Assembly (NCBI GenBank): GCA_019307135.1
Contig: JAFDKF010000020.1
Location: 1 to 42,173 of the forward strand
Origin: Deltaproteobacteria bacterium
GTDB taxonomy: Bacteria; Desulfobacterota; Desulfobacteria; Desulfobacterales; C00003060
Direction: 5' to 3'
DNA: 42,173 bases
The notes beneath the pieces are model-generated. The model ran no database searches. It had not been told where the DNA came from and was given only the letters and a program-made list of their open reading frames with translations. Numbering within the stretch: position 1 is the first letter of the stretch; the number at the start of each line of letters is the position of its first letter. The translations under genes were made by a program, and so were the position numbers. Of the stretch, positions 7,823 to 16,383 are shown piece after piece.

Positions 7823-8261
7823 GATCGATTTAGAATTTGAAACCAAGCTTGATTCAGAGCTTCTCTCTGTTGGCATTTCGACTCGCTTGATAAGATTAAT
7901 CGCTTCTCTCCGGTTGAAAACTTCAAAAGCCTGGACTGATCCATACAAAGCAATTATTGATACGGGCAGCCCTATAACCCTTATACCAAAACATGTTTGG
8001 GAAAAAGTCAGTATAAAACGGATTTTTCCTACTTCCATCAAATTGCTAGGGTTAGGTTCTGGCACTTTATCTGGTAAATTAGCCCAAGTTCTCATAATTT
8101 TTCTCGATAAAAAGGGGCTCTCCCCTCCCATATCATTAAAAGCTCTTCTTGTTGACAGTGACACCGTTCCTCTCATTATCGGTTTTGAAGATGTGTTGAC
8201 TGATATCAAACTGGTGTGTGACTATATCAGCAAAACTGCCTTTTTCAAGATATACTCCTAA
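7812..8261 (+). CDS. Retropepsin-like (clan AA) aspartic protease
   Basis: A 149-residue protein with the single-domain retropepsin signature. AIIDTGSPITLIP (DTGS at about residues 50-53) holds the catalytic Asp, and VPLIIGFEDVLTD near the C-terminus corresponds to the family's hydrophobic-hydrophobic-Gly strand. One such domain needs dimerisation to form an active site. The GTG at 7812 is chosen because gagaaggg lies just upstream and it overlaps the end of the DUF5678-like gene by 11 bases. A start at 7752 would overlap far more. No signal peptide or membrane segment is seen, so a cytoplasmic protease is likely. The substrate is unknown. The pair sits as an insertion between wzm and wzt. 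Confidence 0.65.
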   Translation: MSIKIDLEFETKLDSELLSVGISTRLIRLIASLRLKTSKAWTDPYKAIIDTGSPITLIPKHVWEKVSIKRIFPTSIKLLGLGSGTLSGKLAQVLIIFLDKKGLSPPISLKALLVDSDTVPLIIGFEDVLTDIKLVCDYISKTAFFKIYS

Positions 8262-8550
8262 GTTCTTTTACAAGGGGTCTTTTTGTCCCATGCTACCATC
8301 AATACCAATAAGGATGAGGGACCCACACAGCTTGTAATCATACCGCTCCAGACTGAGGTCAAAGCCATTTTTCAAAATGCTCCATACTCTGTGCCCAGTG
8401 CACCATCCCATCAGCCATCAACTAAGAATGTTACGGGAAACAAGGAAAGTTCCCTCCGCCAAAGGCGGATTGCTCTTTCTCAGTTTCATCCGGAAACTGA
8501 GAAAACAAAAAATCCTGATGATCCTGTTAATCCTGTCTAATGTAAATTTG
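8262..8550. other. Gene-free stretch before IS element
   Basis: An open frame at 8283-8540 ends by translating a family A repeat and has no ribosome binding site, so I do not count it. The second half is a family A element (8456-8541). The first half shows nothing recognisable. Confidence 0.6.
8456..8541. repeat. Family A element with right end
   Basis: Contains CCGCCAAAGGCGG (8456-8468), a hairpin TTTCTCAGTTTC / GAAACTGAGAAA with a short tccg-type loop, and the end atcctgttaatcctgtctaa (8521-8540). The IS66-type element begins only 10 bp downstream. Confidence 0.85.
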
Positions 8551-8607
8551 GTAAGTTCAAACTGATTTCAGAAAAAAATTGAGGTTTTTGAAAAAAAAGG
8601 GAGACAT

Positions 8608-9309
8608 TTGCATCAATGGGTGATACCTTACGATAAATTCGTATTTGCTTTAGGGTATCAAATGACCATAAAAGATATATTATCAATAGCTTACACAGCT
8701 CTATCCAAACTATCCAAAAACAAACTCCTAAGGGCGCTTCAAAGCCTACGTGAAGAATATATCGAATTAGAAAAAAATATCAACGAACTTAAGGCGGAAA
8801 ATGCAAAACTAAAGGAAGCGCTTATAAGTCAAAAAATCAAGTCCGTAAATACGAATGCAAATAAGCCATCATCAAAGCAGCCAGAATGGGAAGAAAAAGG
8901 CGTGGGTAATGACGGCAAAGGGAAGAAAAAACGCAAGGGGCGAGGGAAAAAGCCACGAAAAGGTGCAGGCAATCGTCCCAAGGATATTAAACCCAACCGT
9001 ACAGAGAAGGCGAAGGTTGATCGTTGTAGCCTGTGTGGAAAAGACTTAAGTGATCAAGAGCCACTTGAAAGCACCAATGAACGAATCATTGAGGACATTC
9101 CGGATGTTGTTGAAAAGCTGGAAGTCATACAAATAGAGCAAGAGAAGAAGTATTGTGATGAATGTAAAGAGGTGATCACAGCACAGTACCATATTGATCT
9201 GCTACCTGTGGGTGGCCTTATGTTTACCGTTTACCAAGATCCAAGATTATGTGAAAACGTTTTTTGGCCTGAAAATATCGACCTCGGGGCTTTCGCGACA
9301 TGTGATTAG
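8608..9309 (+). pseudogene. IS66 TnpC transposase, N-terminal part (frameshifted)
   Basis: It encodes the N-terminal region of an IS66 TnpC. A coiled coil (LREEYIELEKNINELKAENAKLKEAL, split near residues 47-72) is followed by a Lys-rich linker and a zinc-binding domain (CSLCGKDL and YCDECKEVI). From about residue 195 the frame departs from the family and runs into a stop. The continuing frame is the one at 9194. The start could also be the internal ATG (QMTIKD). Catalysis needs the downstream half, so this product alone is inactive. Confidence 0.8.
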
Positions 9310-10135
9310 AGTTGCCGGGATAATGAAAGATGTATATGATGAAATTCTTGGAGATATCAATAATGCAGTGACCTTGCATGCAGATGAAACAGGCTGGCGT
9401 GTTAGGGCTAAAAACTGGTGGTTATGGGTTTTTGGCACACAAGATTCAGCATACTTTACAGTCGACAAAACTCGTGGTGGGTCTGTAGTCCGCAGGGTAC
9501 TTGGAGAAATATTTCTTGGTCTCCTGGTGGTAGATGGGTGGCGTGCGTATTTAAAACTGATCTGCGAGCAACAGAGTTGTATGGCTCATCTGTTGAGGAA
9601 GATAAGGAAGTTCCGTGACGCATTTCCGCATCTGTCAGATATTGTGAGCTTTTATGTGAAATTACGTAGGATTTTGCGTGATGGTGAACGGCTTCAGGCA
9701 AATCGTGAAAAATTAGGCGAAATGGTTTTTCGAAGACGTCTGAATAGGCTGAAAAAGAGATTAGAGGATTTATTGAATTGGCCTAATCCGGATGATATTT
9801 TGCAGGAGATCATAAAAAAGGTCAAAAGGCAGCAACCACGGATACTGACATTTGTAGAACATCCGGAAGCCCCCTGTCACAACAACTATGGAGAATTCCT
9901 GATTCGTATAGGTGTGCTCAAGCGTAAAATATCCGGGGGCAGCGTGTCTGCAGAGGGGGCAAACGCATATGCGATTTTACTGTCTGTTCATGTGACCTGC
10001 AAATTACGTGGAATCTCCTTTCCCAAATATATGAAAGAGAGTTTGCGACAGTATATAAGAACAGGCAAGCCAATGTCGCTGAGTACCTATTCAACCTTCA
10101 TCGCTGACAACTCCGACTTAAAAAAAGCGGCATAG
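9194..10135 (+). pseudogene. IS66 TnpC transposase, C-terminal catalytic part
   Basis: It holds the DDE domain: LHADETGWR (first Asp), LLVVDGWRAY (second Asp), the CMAHLLRKIRKFRDAF block and SVSAEGANAYA (final Glu). The two halves overlap by 116 bases in different frames. Compared with the family, roughly a dozen residues between the zinc domain and the CYLWVALCLPF helix seem missing. A small out-of-frame deletion near 9193-9200 is therefore more likely than programmed frameshifting, and no slippery motif is seen. The domain is otherwise well preserved, which argues for recent damage. Confidence 0.85.
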
Positions 10136-10211
10136 TACATTCCACTATAACTAAGTTCCCGTCGTAGTGCTGCTAATTCTCTGAAATCAGTTTGAAGTTA
10201 CAAATTTTTTT

Positions 10212-10466
10212 TTGAATCATTCCATCGAAAGAGCGGAAAAATGGCAGCTTTCCATTGAACAAATCGGAGAATGTCTCTTGCTGCCGGATGAGGTGCTAAT
10301 CGGTCATTTTGAGAGGTATATCGCTCATAAAGTGGTTGGAAAACATCTGATAAGGGCTGTTTACGAATATGTTGGGGCTTTGCCGGTCCTGATAACTGTT
10401 TACTTTCCGTCTATTGATAGGTACTTCCAGGGGGGATTCACTTATGAAGATAAAATACTCAAGTGA
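10212..10466 (+). CDS. DUF4258 family toxin-like protein
   Basis: An 84-residue protein matching the DUF4258 (RelE/BrnT-like fold) pattern. HSIERAEKWQLSIEQI is the first helix, LPDEVL follows, and IAHKVVGKHLIRAVYEYV then LITVYFPS form the strands. Family members are usually the putative toxin encoded before a DUF2283 gene, exactly as here. The only start in range is a TTG 11 bases after the right end of the IS. The family usually has a few residues before the His, so the insertion has probably removed the native start and promoter. Expression is doubtful. A C-terminal extension overlaps the next gene by 23 bases. Confidence 0.65.
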   Translation: MNHSIERAEKWQLSIEQIGECLLLPDEVLIGHFERYIAHKVVGKHLIRAVYEYVGALPVLITVYFPSIDRYFQGGFTYEDKILK

Positions 10467-10674
10467 TGCCGATATATGCATCATTGAACTGAAGCCAGGC
10501 ATTCCTAAAGACTCTATTGATCTGAAAGAAGGCGTTATTTTACATCTTGACCAAGATGGCAATCCACTTGAAATAGAAATAATTGATGCCTCAAAGTTCA
10601 TTTCTTTGGACGAGATTAGTTTTTCATTGCCAAGGGTTAACCTTTCTGGAGCAACGCAATATGTATCGAATTGA
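10444..10674 (+). CDS. DUF2283 family antitoxin-like protein
   Basis: A 76-residue DUF2283 protein. It opens with MKIKYSSDADICIIEL, continues ILHLDQDGNPLEIEIIDASK and ends in a short tail, which is the standard pattern of the family. The ATG at 10444 follows a gggggatt ribosome binding site and gives the canonical N-terminus. It overlaps the DUF4258 gene, which indicates coupling, and probably acts as its antitoxin (inferred). The pair sits between the IS and wzt and is one of four toxin-antitoxin-like modules in the window. Confidence 0.75.
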   Translation: MKIKYSSDADICIIELKPGIPKDSIDLKEGVILHLDQDGNPLEIEIIDASKFISLDEISFSLPRVNLSGATQYVSN

Positions 10675-10805
10675 TATCATCGCAAATCCGTCCATAAACT
10701 CACCAGGGAACACGAGGTCCAGCCCAGCCAGCCCCTTTCCGACATGGGCGAAAGATAGCGTATTAAGTCCCTGAGACTATCAAAAAAACCAACCGACAGA
10801 CTCCT

Positions 10806-10894
10806 CCGCGCAAGCGGATTGCTCTTTATCAGTTTCATCAGGAAACTGAGAAAAGAAAAAAATAATCCGTGAAATCCTGTAGATCCTGTCTAAT
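10806..10894. repeat. Family A element upstream of wzt
   Basis: CCGCGCAAGCGG (10806-10817), then a hairpin TCAGTTTC / GAAACTGA, then the end gaaatcctgtagatcctgtc (10871-10890) and taatg. It ends about 30 bp before the wzt start codon, so it occupies the place where a promoter or the leader RNA would lie. Confidence 0.85.
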
Positions 10895-10922
10895 GTGATT
10901 TTGATTCAGAGGTACGTACACT

Positions 10923-12206
10923 ATGGCCATAATCGAAGTCAATCATGTAACCAAAGAGTATCGCCTTGGGCAGATGAAAAGCCTCAAGGAGAGTTTCCTG
11001 CGCAACATCGACCGGTTCCGCGGCAGGGCAGTCCCAAAGCAAGAACCGTTCAAGGCCCTTGACAACATTGATTTCAAGGTCGAAGAGGGTGAAGTGCTGG
11101 GCATTATCGGCACCAATGGTGCGGGAAAAAGTACCCTGTTGAAGCTGTTAGCCCGTGTCAGCACGCCCACAAAGGGCGAGATCAAGGTTCGGGGCTCAGT
11201 AGCGCCGCTGATCGATGTGGGCGCCGGCCTTCATCCTGAACTCACTGGTCGAGAAAACATCTTTCTCAACGGTTCAATCATGGGCCTCTCCCGGGCAGCA
11301 ATCAAAGACAAATTCGACGAGATCGTGGAATTCGCTGAACTGGAAGAGTTTATCGATACTCCGATCAAGCGCTACAGCTCAGGCATGATGATTCGCCTGG
11401 GCTTTTCCATTGCGACCAGTGTGGATGCAGATATCCTGATTATCGATGAGGTGCTGGCAGTTGGCGACCTTGCGTTTCAGCGGAAGTGTTTTGACCGGAT
11501 GGAGGGGCTAATCAAGAAGCAAGGAAAGACTGTTTTACTTGTCAGTCACAATATCCGGCAGGTGGAGCGGATGTGTAATAGGGTGATACTGCTGGATCAG
11601 GGAAAGGTTCTAACCGATGGAGAGTCTGAGAAGGTGTGCAATGACTTCTATCAGCGTAGTAACGAAAAGGTACAGTCCTACTTCCGCAAGCAACAGGAAG
11701 ACAAGGCTAAGATTCAAACATCTGGAGAGCTGGAACTCCTTGGTATCGATATCCTCGACGCTGACGGCCGGCTGATAGATGAAATCGAATCCCGGGGGAT
11801 GTTGCGGGTACGGGTGCGCTTTGAACTGAAGCGACCCCTTGAAAAGCCGGAAATAGTTGTTGGTACGCACACAACGGACTTTGTATACCTTAGCTCAAGC
11901 TCTACGGCTCTTTTTGACGACCGACCGGATTATCCTGCTGGAGTACATGAGGTCGAATATATTGTCCCTTCGTTTCCGCTTGTGGCTGGTGCTTACTGTA
12001 TCAGGTTCGGTATCCTCGACCAACACCGGCGTTTGCTATTTCACGGTGAAACCCTCAAGATGTTCTCTGTCACCACGACAGACGGGGAAGTGCGTGACGC
12101 AGGTTTGCGGACTTTGAATCTATCGACCCAATGGAAATTAGGAGGCGAGGCCTACTTCGCAACTAAGTCATCAAATAATTCAGGTAAGTTAGATGTGGCC
12201 ATGTAG
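10923..12206 (+). CDS. wzt: ABC exporter ATPase with glycan-binding C-domain (Wzt-like)
   Basis: ATP-binding subunit that drives glycan export with Wzm. The nucleotide-binding domain fills residues 1-240: Walker [10 protein letters not shown] (63-71), signature [11 protein letters not shown], Walker [15 protein letters not shown], and the H-loop SHNIRQ. Residues about 270-410 form a Wzt C-terminal-like beta-sandwich ([14 protein letters not shown]..., [12 protein letters not shown]), which in studied Wzt proteins recognises the modified non-reducing end of the glycan. That domain suggests the exported chain carries a terminal cap. The methyltransferase and sulfotransferase genes directly downstream fit capping. 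The 427-residue length is normal for this two-domain class. Confidence 0.92.
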   Translation: MAIIEVNHVTKEYRLGQMKSLKESFLRNIDRFRGRAVPKQEPFKALDNIDFKVEEGEVLGIIGTNGAGKSTLLKLLARVSTPTKGEIKVRGSVAPLIDVGAGLHPELTGRENIFLNGSIMGLSRAAIKDKFDEIVEFAELEEFIDTPIKRYSSGMMIRLGFSIATSVDADILIIDEVLAVGDLAFQRKCFDRMEGLIKKQGKTVLLVSHNIRQVERMCNRVILLDQGKVLTDGESEKVCNDFYQRSNEKVQSYFRKQQEDKAKIQTSGELELLGIDILDADGRLIDEIESRGMLRVRVRFELKRPLEKPEIVVGTHTTDFVYLSSSSTALFDDRPDYPAGVHEVEYIVPSFPLVAGAYCIRFGILDQHRRLLFHGETLKMFSVTTTDGEVRDAGLRTLNLSTQWKLGGEAYFATKSSNNSGKLDVAM

Positions 12207-12258
12207 CCCTACGATAGCCGAAAACGCGGCTCCGTAATCTTAATCAGGAGGTGTTTCA

Positions 12259-13068
12259 ATGTCACCTGAATGTCACCAAGATCAAACTAGCAAAAATCTT
12301 CCTATTGGATCCCGTCATTACAGAGCATTTGTTGGACCAGCCGAGAAATATGACCTTGTCAGTGCAATGCAGTTCAATCTACTAACCTCCCTTGGTTTAA
12401 GAGAACATCACTTTCTCCTGGATATTGGATGTGGTTCGCTGAGAGCAGGAAGGCTTTTTATTCCTTATTTATCGCCAGGACGGTATTGGGGACTTGAACC
12501 CGAGCAGTGGTTGATTGAAGATGGAATAAAAAACGAGCTCGGTGAGGACATAATACGTATCAAGCAGCCAGTCTTTAGTTATGATAACAACTTCACTTTG
12601 AGCATATTTAACCGAGAGTTCGATTTCATCCTAGCTCAGTCCATTTTCTCTCACGCCCCCGAACCACAGATTAAAAAGTGCCTATCTGAAGCGAAAAAGG
12701 TGATGAGCCCAACTTCTATCTTTGCTGCTACCTTTGTTGAAGGGAACCAAAACTATACAGGTAATGAATGGGTTTATCCCGGCTGTGTTACCTACACACT
12801 AGAGTATATGAAAAATCTCGTTGAAGATCGAAGTCTGACCTGTAAACCCATTGATTGGCCCCATCCGAACGGACAGACGTGGATGGTGATTGTTCATCCA
12901 GAAAACGAGTATAATATCCCAGACTTAAGCGTTAATAGATTATCACCCGTAGGAAGTGAGACAGGATTGCACGAGAACAGACTTCCAAGGATGGAAAGAC
13001 ATCCTTATGTAAGACTTGGTTTGACGATAAATCGGTTCACACAACGCATTAAACAATGGAGGCGATAA
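12259..13068 (+). CDS. Class I SAM-dependent methyltransferase
   Basis: A 269-residue cytoplasmic protein with SAM-binding motif I LLDIGCGSLRAGRLF (about 53-67), an acidic motif II (YWGLEPEQWLIEDG) and motif IV-like DFILAQSIFSHAP. It has a strong ribosome binding site (aggaggt, 8 bases before ATG). It follows wzt by 52 bp and is probably cotranscribed. In O-antigens exported by Wzt with a C-domain, a methyl cap can stop chain growth; this enzyme is a candidate, but a small sugar or lipid acceptor cannot be told apart from sequence. Confidence 0.8.
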   Translation: MSPECHQDQTSKNLPIGSRHYRAFVGPAEKYDLVSAMQFNLLTSLGLREHHFLLDIGCGSLRAGRLFIPYLSPGRYWGLEPEQWLIEDGIKNELGEDIIRIKQPVFSYDNNFTLSIFNREFDFILAQSIFSHAPEPQIKKCLSEAKKVMSPTSIFAATFVEGNQNYTGNEWVYPGCVTYTLEYMKNLVEDRSLTCKPIDWPHPNGQTWMVIVHPENEYNIPDLSVNRLSPVGSETGLHENRLPRMERHPYVRLGLTINRFTQRIKQWRR

Positions 13069-13092
13069 TCTTCGCCGCGACTTCGCCTAATG

Positions 13093-13147
13093 CGGGCTTT
13101 GCGCCTCATTTTATTCGGCTAGATGCTTACGCACTTCGCAAAGCCCG
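13093..13147. repeat. Inverted repeat of unknown role
   Basis: Perfect 11-bp arms CGGGCTTTGCG (13093-13103) and CGCAAAGCCCG (13137-13147) are separated by 33 bases. The loop includes attttattcggc. It lies between the methyltransferase and the first sulfotransferase. It lacks a T-run, so a simple terminator is unlikely. Confidence 0.6.
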
Positions 13148-13286
13148 AAAACGAACGATGCGCTACGATACAACATATTAAGGCCTTTTTACACTAGACG
13201 AGTCAGTAAATAACGACGTTTGATTTGAATATGTGCATTACTTAATGCCTATAACACTGTTGCTCATGGAAGCGAAACATAAAGGG

Positions 13287-13880
13287 ATGAACAAATATAT
13301 ATCGAAGACAAAACGTATTGTTAGGCGGTTTCTGATCCGATGGCAGTTTGAACGGTTCGCGCGCCGATTGCGATCGGATTATGGTTCACCGTTCATTATT
13401 ATCGGCATGCACCGTTCGGGAACGAGCCTCGTTACGCGGCTGCTTCGCGGCGCTGGTGGGTATTTTGGATCGGGACTTGTCGCCCCAAATAGCGAAACGG
13501 TTGTTTTCGCGGCGTTCAACGATAGTATCCTCAATTGTTTTAATGCATCATGGGCCAAGATTCCACCTAGCTTCCAGAGCACCAATCTCCCCAGTAGCAC
13601 CAAAGTAATGTGGCGAATACTGTCAAATCAGCACCTCCTGTGGTCTGGATTTTTTGAAACTTTCGGGGAAGCTGGAATTGAATTAGAGGGCAAGGATCAC
13701 CCGCATAACGAATATAAAGTTATACATCGTTCATCCATCCAGCCTATGTTCAACAAGAAACGGCTGCTATCAAGAAACAGCCCCCCCTTTTTGGGGCTGG
13801 AAAGACCCACGCACAACCCTGACGCTACCACTGTGGCTGAAACTGTTTCCGAAAGCTCGCATTATTCATGTCATTCGTAA
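13287..13880 (+). pseudogene. Sulfotransferase family protein, 5' part (frameshifted)
   Basis: The PAPS 5'-phosphosulfate loop is clear: FIIIGMHRSGTSLVTRLL at about residues 37-54. The start is uncertain; the ATG at 13287 is used, but ATGs at 13245 and 13266 are also in frame. The sequence follows the family until NSPPF and then turns to nonsense after a run of seven C (13781-13787). One C fewer would read NSPPFWGWKDPRTT, a perfect match to the family's next motif. The substrate would be a hydroxyl of the polysaccharide (inferred from context). Confidence 0.75.
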
Positions 13881-14043
13881 CGGTATTGATTCCGCGCTAA
13901 GTCTTTGGCGACGTTGTAAGAAGGCGGGGGTGGGAGCGCCTCACTGTCTGGACCTGAATTACTGCTTTGATCTATTGGAGCGGTCGGCGAATTGCCATTT
14001 GCAGCAAATAATTAAAGCTACTGTCGTATTATGTGCAGCCTAG
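13789..14043 (+). pseudogene. Sulfotransferase, 3' part in shifted frame
   Basis: In the +1 frame after the C7 tract the protein continues FWGWKDPRTTLTLPLWLKLF, then IIHVIRNGIDSALSLWRRC, which contains the 3'-phosphate-binding region (RNGxDxxxS) of sulfotransferases. It runs to a TAG at 14041-14043. The joined protein would be about 250 residues, shorter at the C-terminus than many homologues. Without this part the 5' product lacks half the PAPS site. Confidence 0.75.
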
Positions 14044-14129
14044 CAGTCATAATAGAAAGGGCACAATATCTATGTCGCATATTGGAGTCCGAGGAATACT
14101 ATGCCTAGAGTAAAATGGGGAAGGCAAAA

Positions 14130-14891
14130 ATGAGCGAGGGCGCAAACTTGGCTCAAGCCGTCATAGTGCTCGGAATGCACCGTACCGGCACCTCAGTATT
14201 AACACGCGCACTCGCAGCTCTGGGAGTCCATCTAGGGACGCACCTTATGGGTGGGAAAGAGGACAATCCAAAGGGCTTCTTTGAGGACCAGGATGTCAAT
14301 GATCTGACTGAAGAGATCCTTGAAGCAATGCATTGTGGCTGGGACTCCTTGCTCGTACCCCAAATGTCTCAGGAATTATTAGAGCATTTTTTAACACGCG
14401 CTGTCAATTTAATCAGGCAACATTTCGGCGATTTCTCCTGGTGGGGCCTTAAAGATCCCCGCATAACACGACTCCTTCCCTTCTGGCAGAAGGTACTGTC
14501 GGAGGCTGGTGTCCATCCGGTATACATACTTGCGAATCGTCATCCCCTAAGTGTTGCGGCATCGTTGGAGAAACGAAATGATATGCCCCGAGGGCACGCG
14601 CTTGGTCTATGGGTACTATACCAGGCTGCAGGATTGGAAACTTTACTACTTAATGGTGGTCTTGTCGTTGATTTCGACTTTATGGTGCAGGAACCGGAAA
14701 CCCAGCTGCGACGTTTGAGTGCATTTCTGGGACTAAACTTTGAGCCTTCCAACTCAGAAATATTGGTATTTCTAAATGAGTTTTTGGATCACAGTTTACG
14801 CCATTGGCGATACACACATGATCAGAGCGATATCGAAATTGGGGAACTGGGCACGATCTGCAGAGCATTGTATCTTCATCTCCGCGATTAG
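14130..14891 (+). CDS. Sulfotransferase-like protein, cut by in-frame TAG
   Basis: A second sulfotransferase-like protein. VIVLGMHRTGTSVLTRAL (residues 11-28) is the phosphosulfate loop. WWGLKDPRITRLLPFWQ and YILANRHPLSVAASLEKR supply the second half of the nucleotide site. The start at 14130 is preferred over 14115 because ggggaagg lies just before it. The frame stops at a TAG (14889-14891) after 253 residues, but the same frame stays open for another 96 codons that look like protein (next entry). The catalytic domain is complete, so this shorter product may still work. Confidence 0.8.
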   Translation: MSEGANLAQAVIVLGMHRTGTSVLTRALAALGVHLGTHLMGGKEDNPKGFFEDQDVNDLTEEILEAMHCGWDSLLVPQMSQELLEHFLTRAVNLIRQHFGDFSWWGLKDPRITRLLPFWQKVLSEAGVHPVYILANRHPLSVAASLEKRNDMPRGHALGLWVLYQAAGLETLLLNGGLVVDFDFMVQEPETQLRRLSAFLGLNFEPSNSEILVFLNEFLDHSLRHWRYTHDQSDIEIGELGTICRALYLHLRD

Positions 14892-15179
14892 GCTAATCTA
14901 GCTTCTCCCCACAATTCACTATTGGACGAATCGCGCTATCTCATTAAGCGTGTTCGAACCTATATTGCAGACCAAAATGAATGGTTCGAGGCCATCGATG
15001 CATTGCGGAAGAGGCATAGTGAACTTAAACGCTCCCAAAATAACTTACTTGCTGGGAAAGATAAGAAAATCAGTCAACTGCAGTCGCAAATTTCCTGGAT
15101 GGAAAATAGGCCTGCTTACAAGTTCTTCGCAAATATTTGGCGGCTTATTAGTCCAGGTTTGGCTGAGCGCAAACCATAG
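14892..15179 (+). pseudogene. C-terminal tail of sulfotransferase beyond the TAG
   Basis: Same reading frame as 14130-14891, directly after the amber codon. It reads ANLASPHNSLLDESRYLIKR onward, then a coiled-coil-prone part (KRHSELKRSQNNLL, KKISQLQSQISWMENRPAYK) and FFANIWRLI. That tail style is common at the end of polysaccharide-locus sulfotransferases and glycosyltransferases. No ribosome binding site supports independent translation. It is either the tail lost to a nonsense mutation or a read-through extension. Confidence 0.6.
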
Positions 15180-15209
15180 GCCACTTTTTCAGAGGATTAT
15201 CATAAACTA

Positions 15210-16220
15210 ATGCAAAGCCCCAGAGTTTCCATCATAATCCTTAATTGGAATGGCTTGCAAGACACTCTGGAGTGCCTGGATTCCGTTAAGAAAATTAATT
15301 ACCTCAATTTTGAAGTCATAGTCGTGGACAACGGCTCTACGGATAATTCGGTGAAGGGAATCACAAAGAGATTTCCAGAGGTAACCTTAATTGCTACTGG
15401 AAAAAATCTCGGATTCGCGGCTGGCAACAACGTCGGTATTAGATATGCCATCAATAATGCTGCTGAATATATCCTGCTGTTAAATAATGATACCACTGTC
15501 GACCCCCAACTGCTCAATGCCTTTTTGGAAGCCAGCTATCTGTACCCGGAAGCAGGAATCCTTGGGGCAAAAATATATTACTATTCTGAGCCAAACAAAA
15601 TTCAATTTGCAGGAACAACATGGAATAAACAAAAATGTAACTTCACCAATATCGGGGAAGGAGAGGTGGACGATGGGATAACATATGAATGTTACTCTGA
15701 GAGCGATTATGTATGTGGATGTGCATTATTCTTCAAAAAAGAAGTAATTGAAAAAGTTGGGTATCTAGAGTCAAAATTCTTTCTAAATTATGAAGAAACG
15801 GATTGGTGCTTCCGCTCGAGACGTTCTGGATATAAATGCCTTTTTGTCCCAAAAGCTAAGGTTTGGCATAAGATAGCGGTGTCATTCGGTGGCGACTCAT
15901 CCCCAATGTATGAATACTTCGTGGTAAGAAATAAACTTTTATGGGCTGAAAGAAATTTAAGTCTTGTAGAGATTTTAGGGGTGCATATAAGAGTGTATAT
16001 AAGGCTCCTTAACGAATTTTCACCTCGTTTTTACATTGGAAATTATCACCAATATAATTTTATCAAGCGGATATATTGGGCTACAGTCAAATATTTAAAA
16101 GATTTTAGAAAAAAACCGTCAGATGCACGTTTTGTAGCACAAATTTACGGTTTAAGAGATTATATTATCCGTCGATTCGGAGATTGCCCCAATAATGTGC
16201 GGAATCTGAACAAGATTTGA
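15210..16220 (+). CDS. Family 2 glycosyltransferase (rhamnosyltransferase-like)
   Basis: Inverting GT-A fold enzyme that adds one sugar from a nucleotide donor to the growing lipid-linked glycan at the cytoplasmic face. Motifs are VSIIILNWNGLQDTLECLDS (6-25), VDNGSTDNS (39-47), GKNLGFAAGNNVGI and the metal-binding NND (92-94). YEETDWCFRSRRSGYK (about 195) is the ExDxx acceptor-side motif typical of rhamnosyltransferase-like GT2 members. At 336 residues it has a normal length. No membrane anchor is evident. Donor and linkage cannot be named. Confidence 0.88.
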   Translation: MQSPRVSIIILNWNGLQDTLECLDSVKKINYLNFEVIVVDNGSTDNSVKGITKRFPEVTLIATGKNLGFAAGNNVGIRYAINNAAEYILLLNNDTTVDPQLLNAFLEASYLYPEAGILGAKIYYYSEPNKIQFAGTTWNKQKCNFTNIGEGEVDDGITYECYSESDYVCGCALFFKKEVIEKVGYLESKFFLNYEETDWCFRSRRSGYKCLFVPKAKVWHKIAVSFGGDSSPMYEYFVVRNKLLWAERNLSLVEILGVHIRVYIRLLNEFSPRFYIGNYHQYNFIKRIYWATVKYLKDFRKKPSDARFVAQIYGLRDYIIRRFGDCPNNVRNLNKI

Positions 16221-16383
16221 CATATCCTTTTGAGAATTGAAGCTCTCCGCAGCACACTGCGCGGGATCTTCGATGGTTAGGAAGTTTATCATTTTTCGAT
16301 TCCATCGCTAACCCCAAGGATCACCAATAACTTCGGGGGAGGGCGAATGCGATCACTATTGCGGATCAAGATTAGGGAATACT

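Larger units (their letters stand above)
8551..10201 (+). mobile_element. IS66-family insertion sequence (ISBst12-like), 1651 bp
   Basis: The terminal inverted repeats are 22 bp with one mismatch, at 8551-8572 (starts GTAAGTTCAAACTGATTT) and 10180-10201 (complement starts GTAACTTCAAACTGATTT). Only a tnpC-type transposase is present, with no tnpA or tnpB, as in the ISBst12 subgroup. No clean 8-bp target duplication is seen, although aaattt adjoins both ends. The element lies between wzm and wzt and abuts the start of a DUF4258 gene. Its transposase is frameshifted, so this copy is probably inactive on its own. Confidence 0.9.

Noticed and set aside
7511..8209. Long minus-strand open frame (232 codons)
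   Set aside because: It lies opposite the DUF5678-like and retropepsin genes, which have motifs, ribosome binding sites and coupling; the minus frame has none.
8283..8540. 85-codon frame before the IS element
   Set aside because: TTG start, no ribosome binding site, and the second half is translated family A repeat.
9190..9310. Programmed frameshift in the IS66 transposase
   Set aside because: No slippery sequence or following stem-loop was seen, and a short segment of conserved protein appears missing, which fits a deletion better.
13081..13147. Possible integron attC site
   Set aside because: There is an inverted repeat, but the GTTRRRY/RYYYAAC core sites of attC are absent and no integrase or cassette array is seen.
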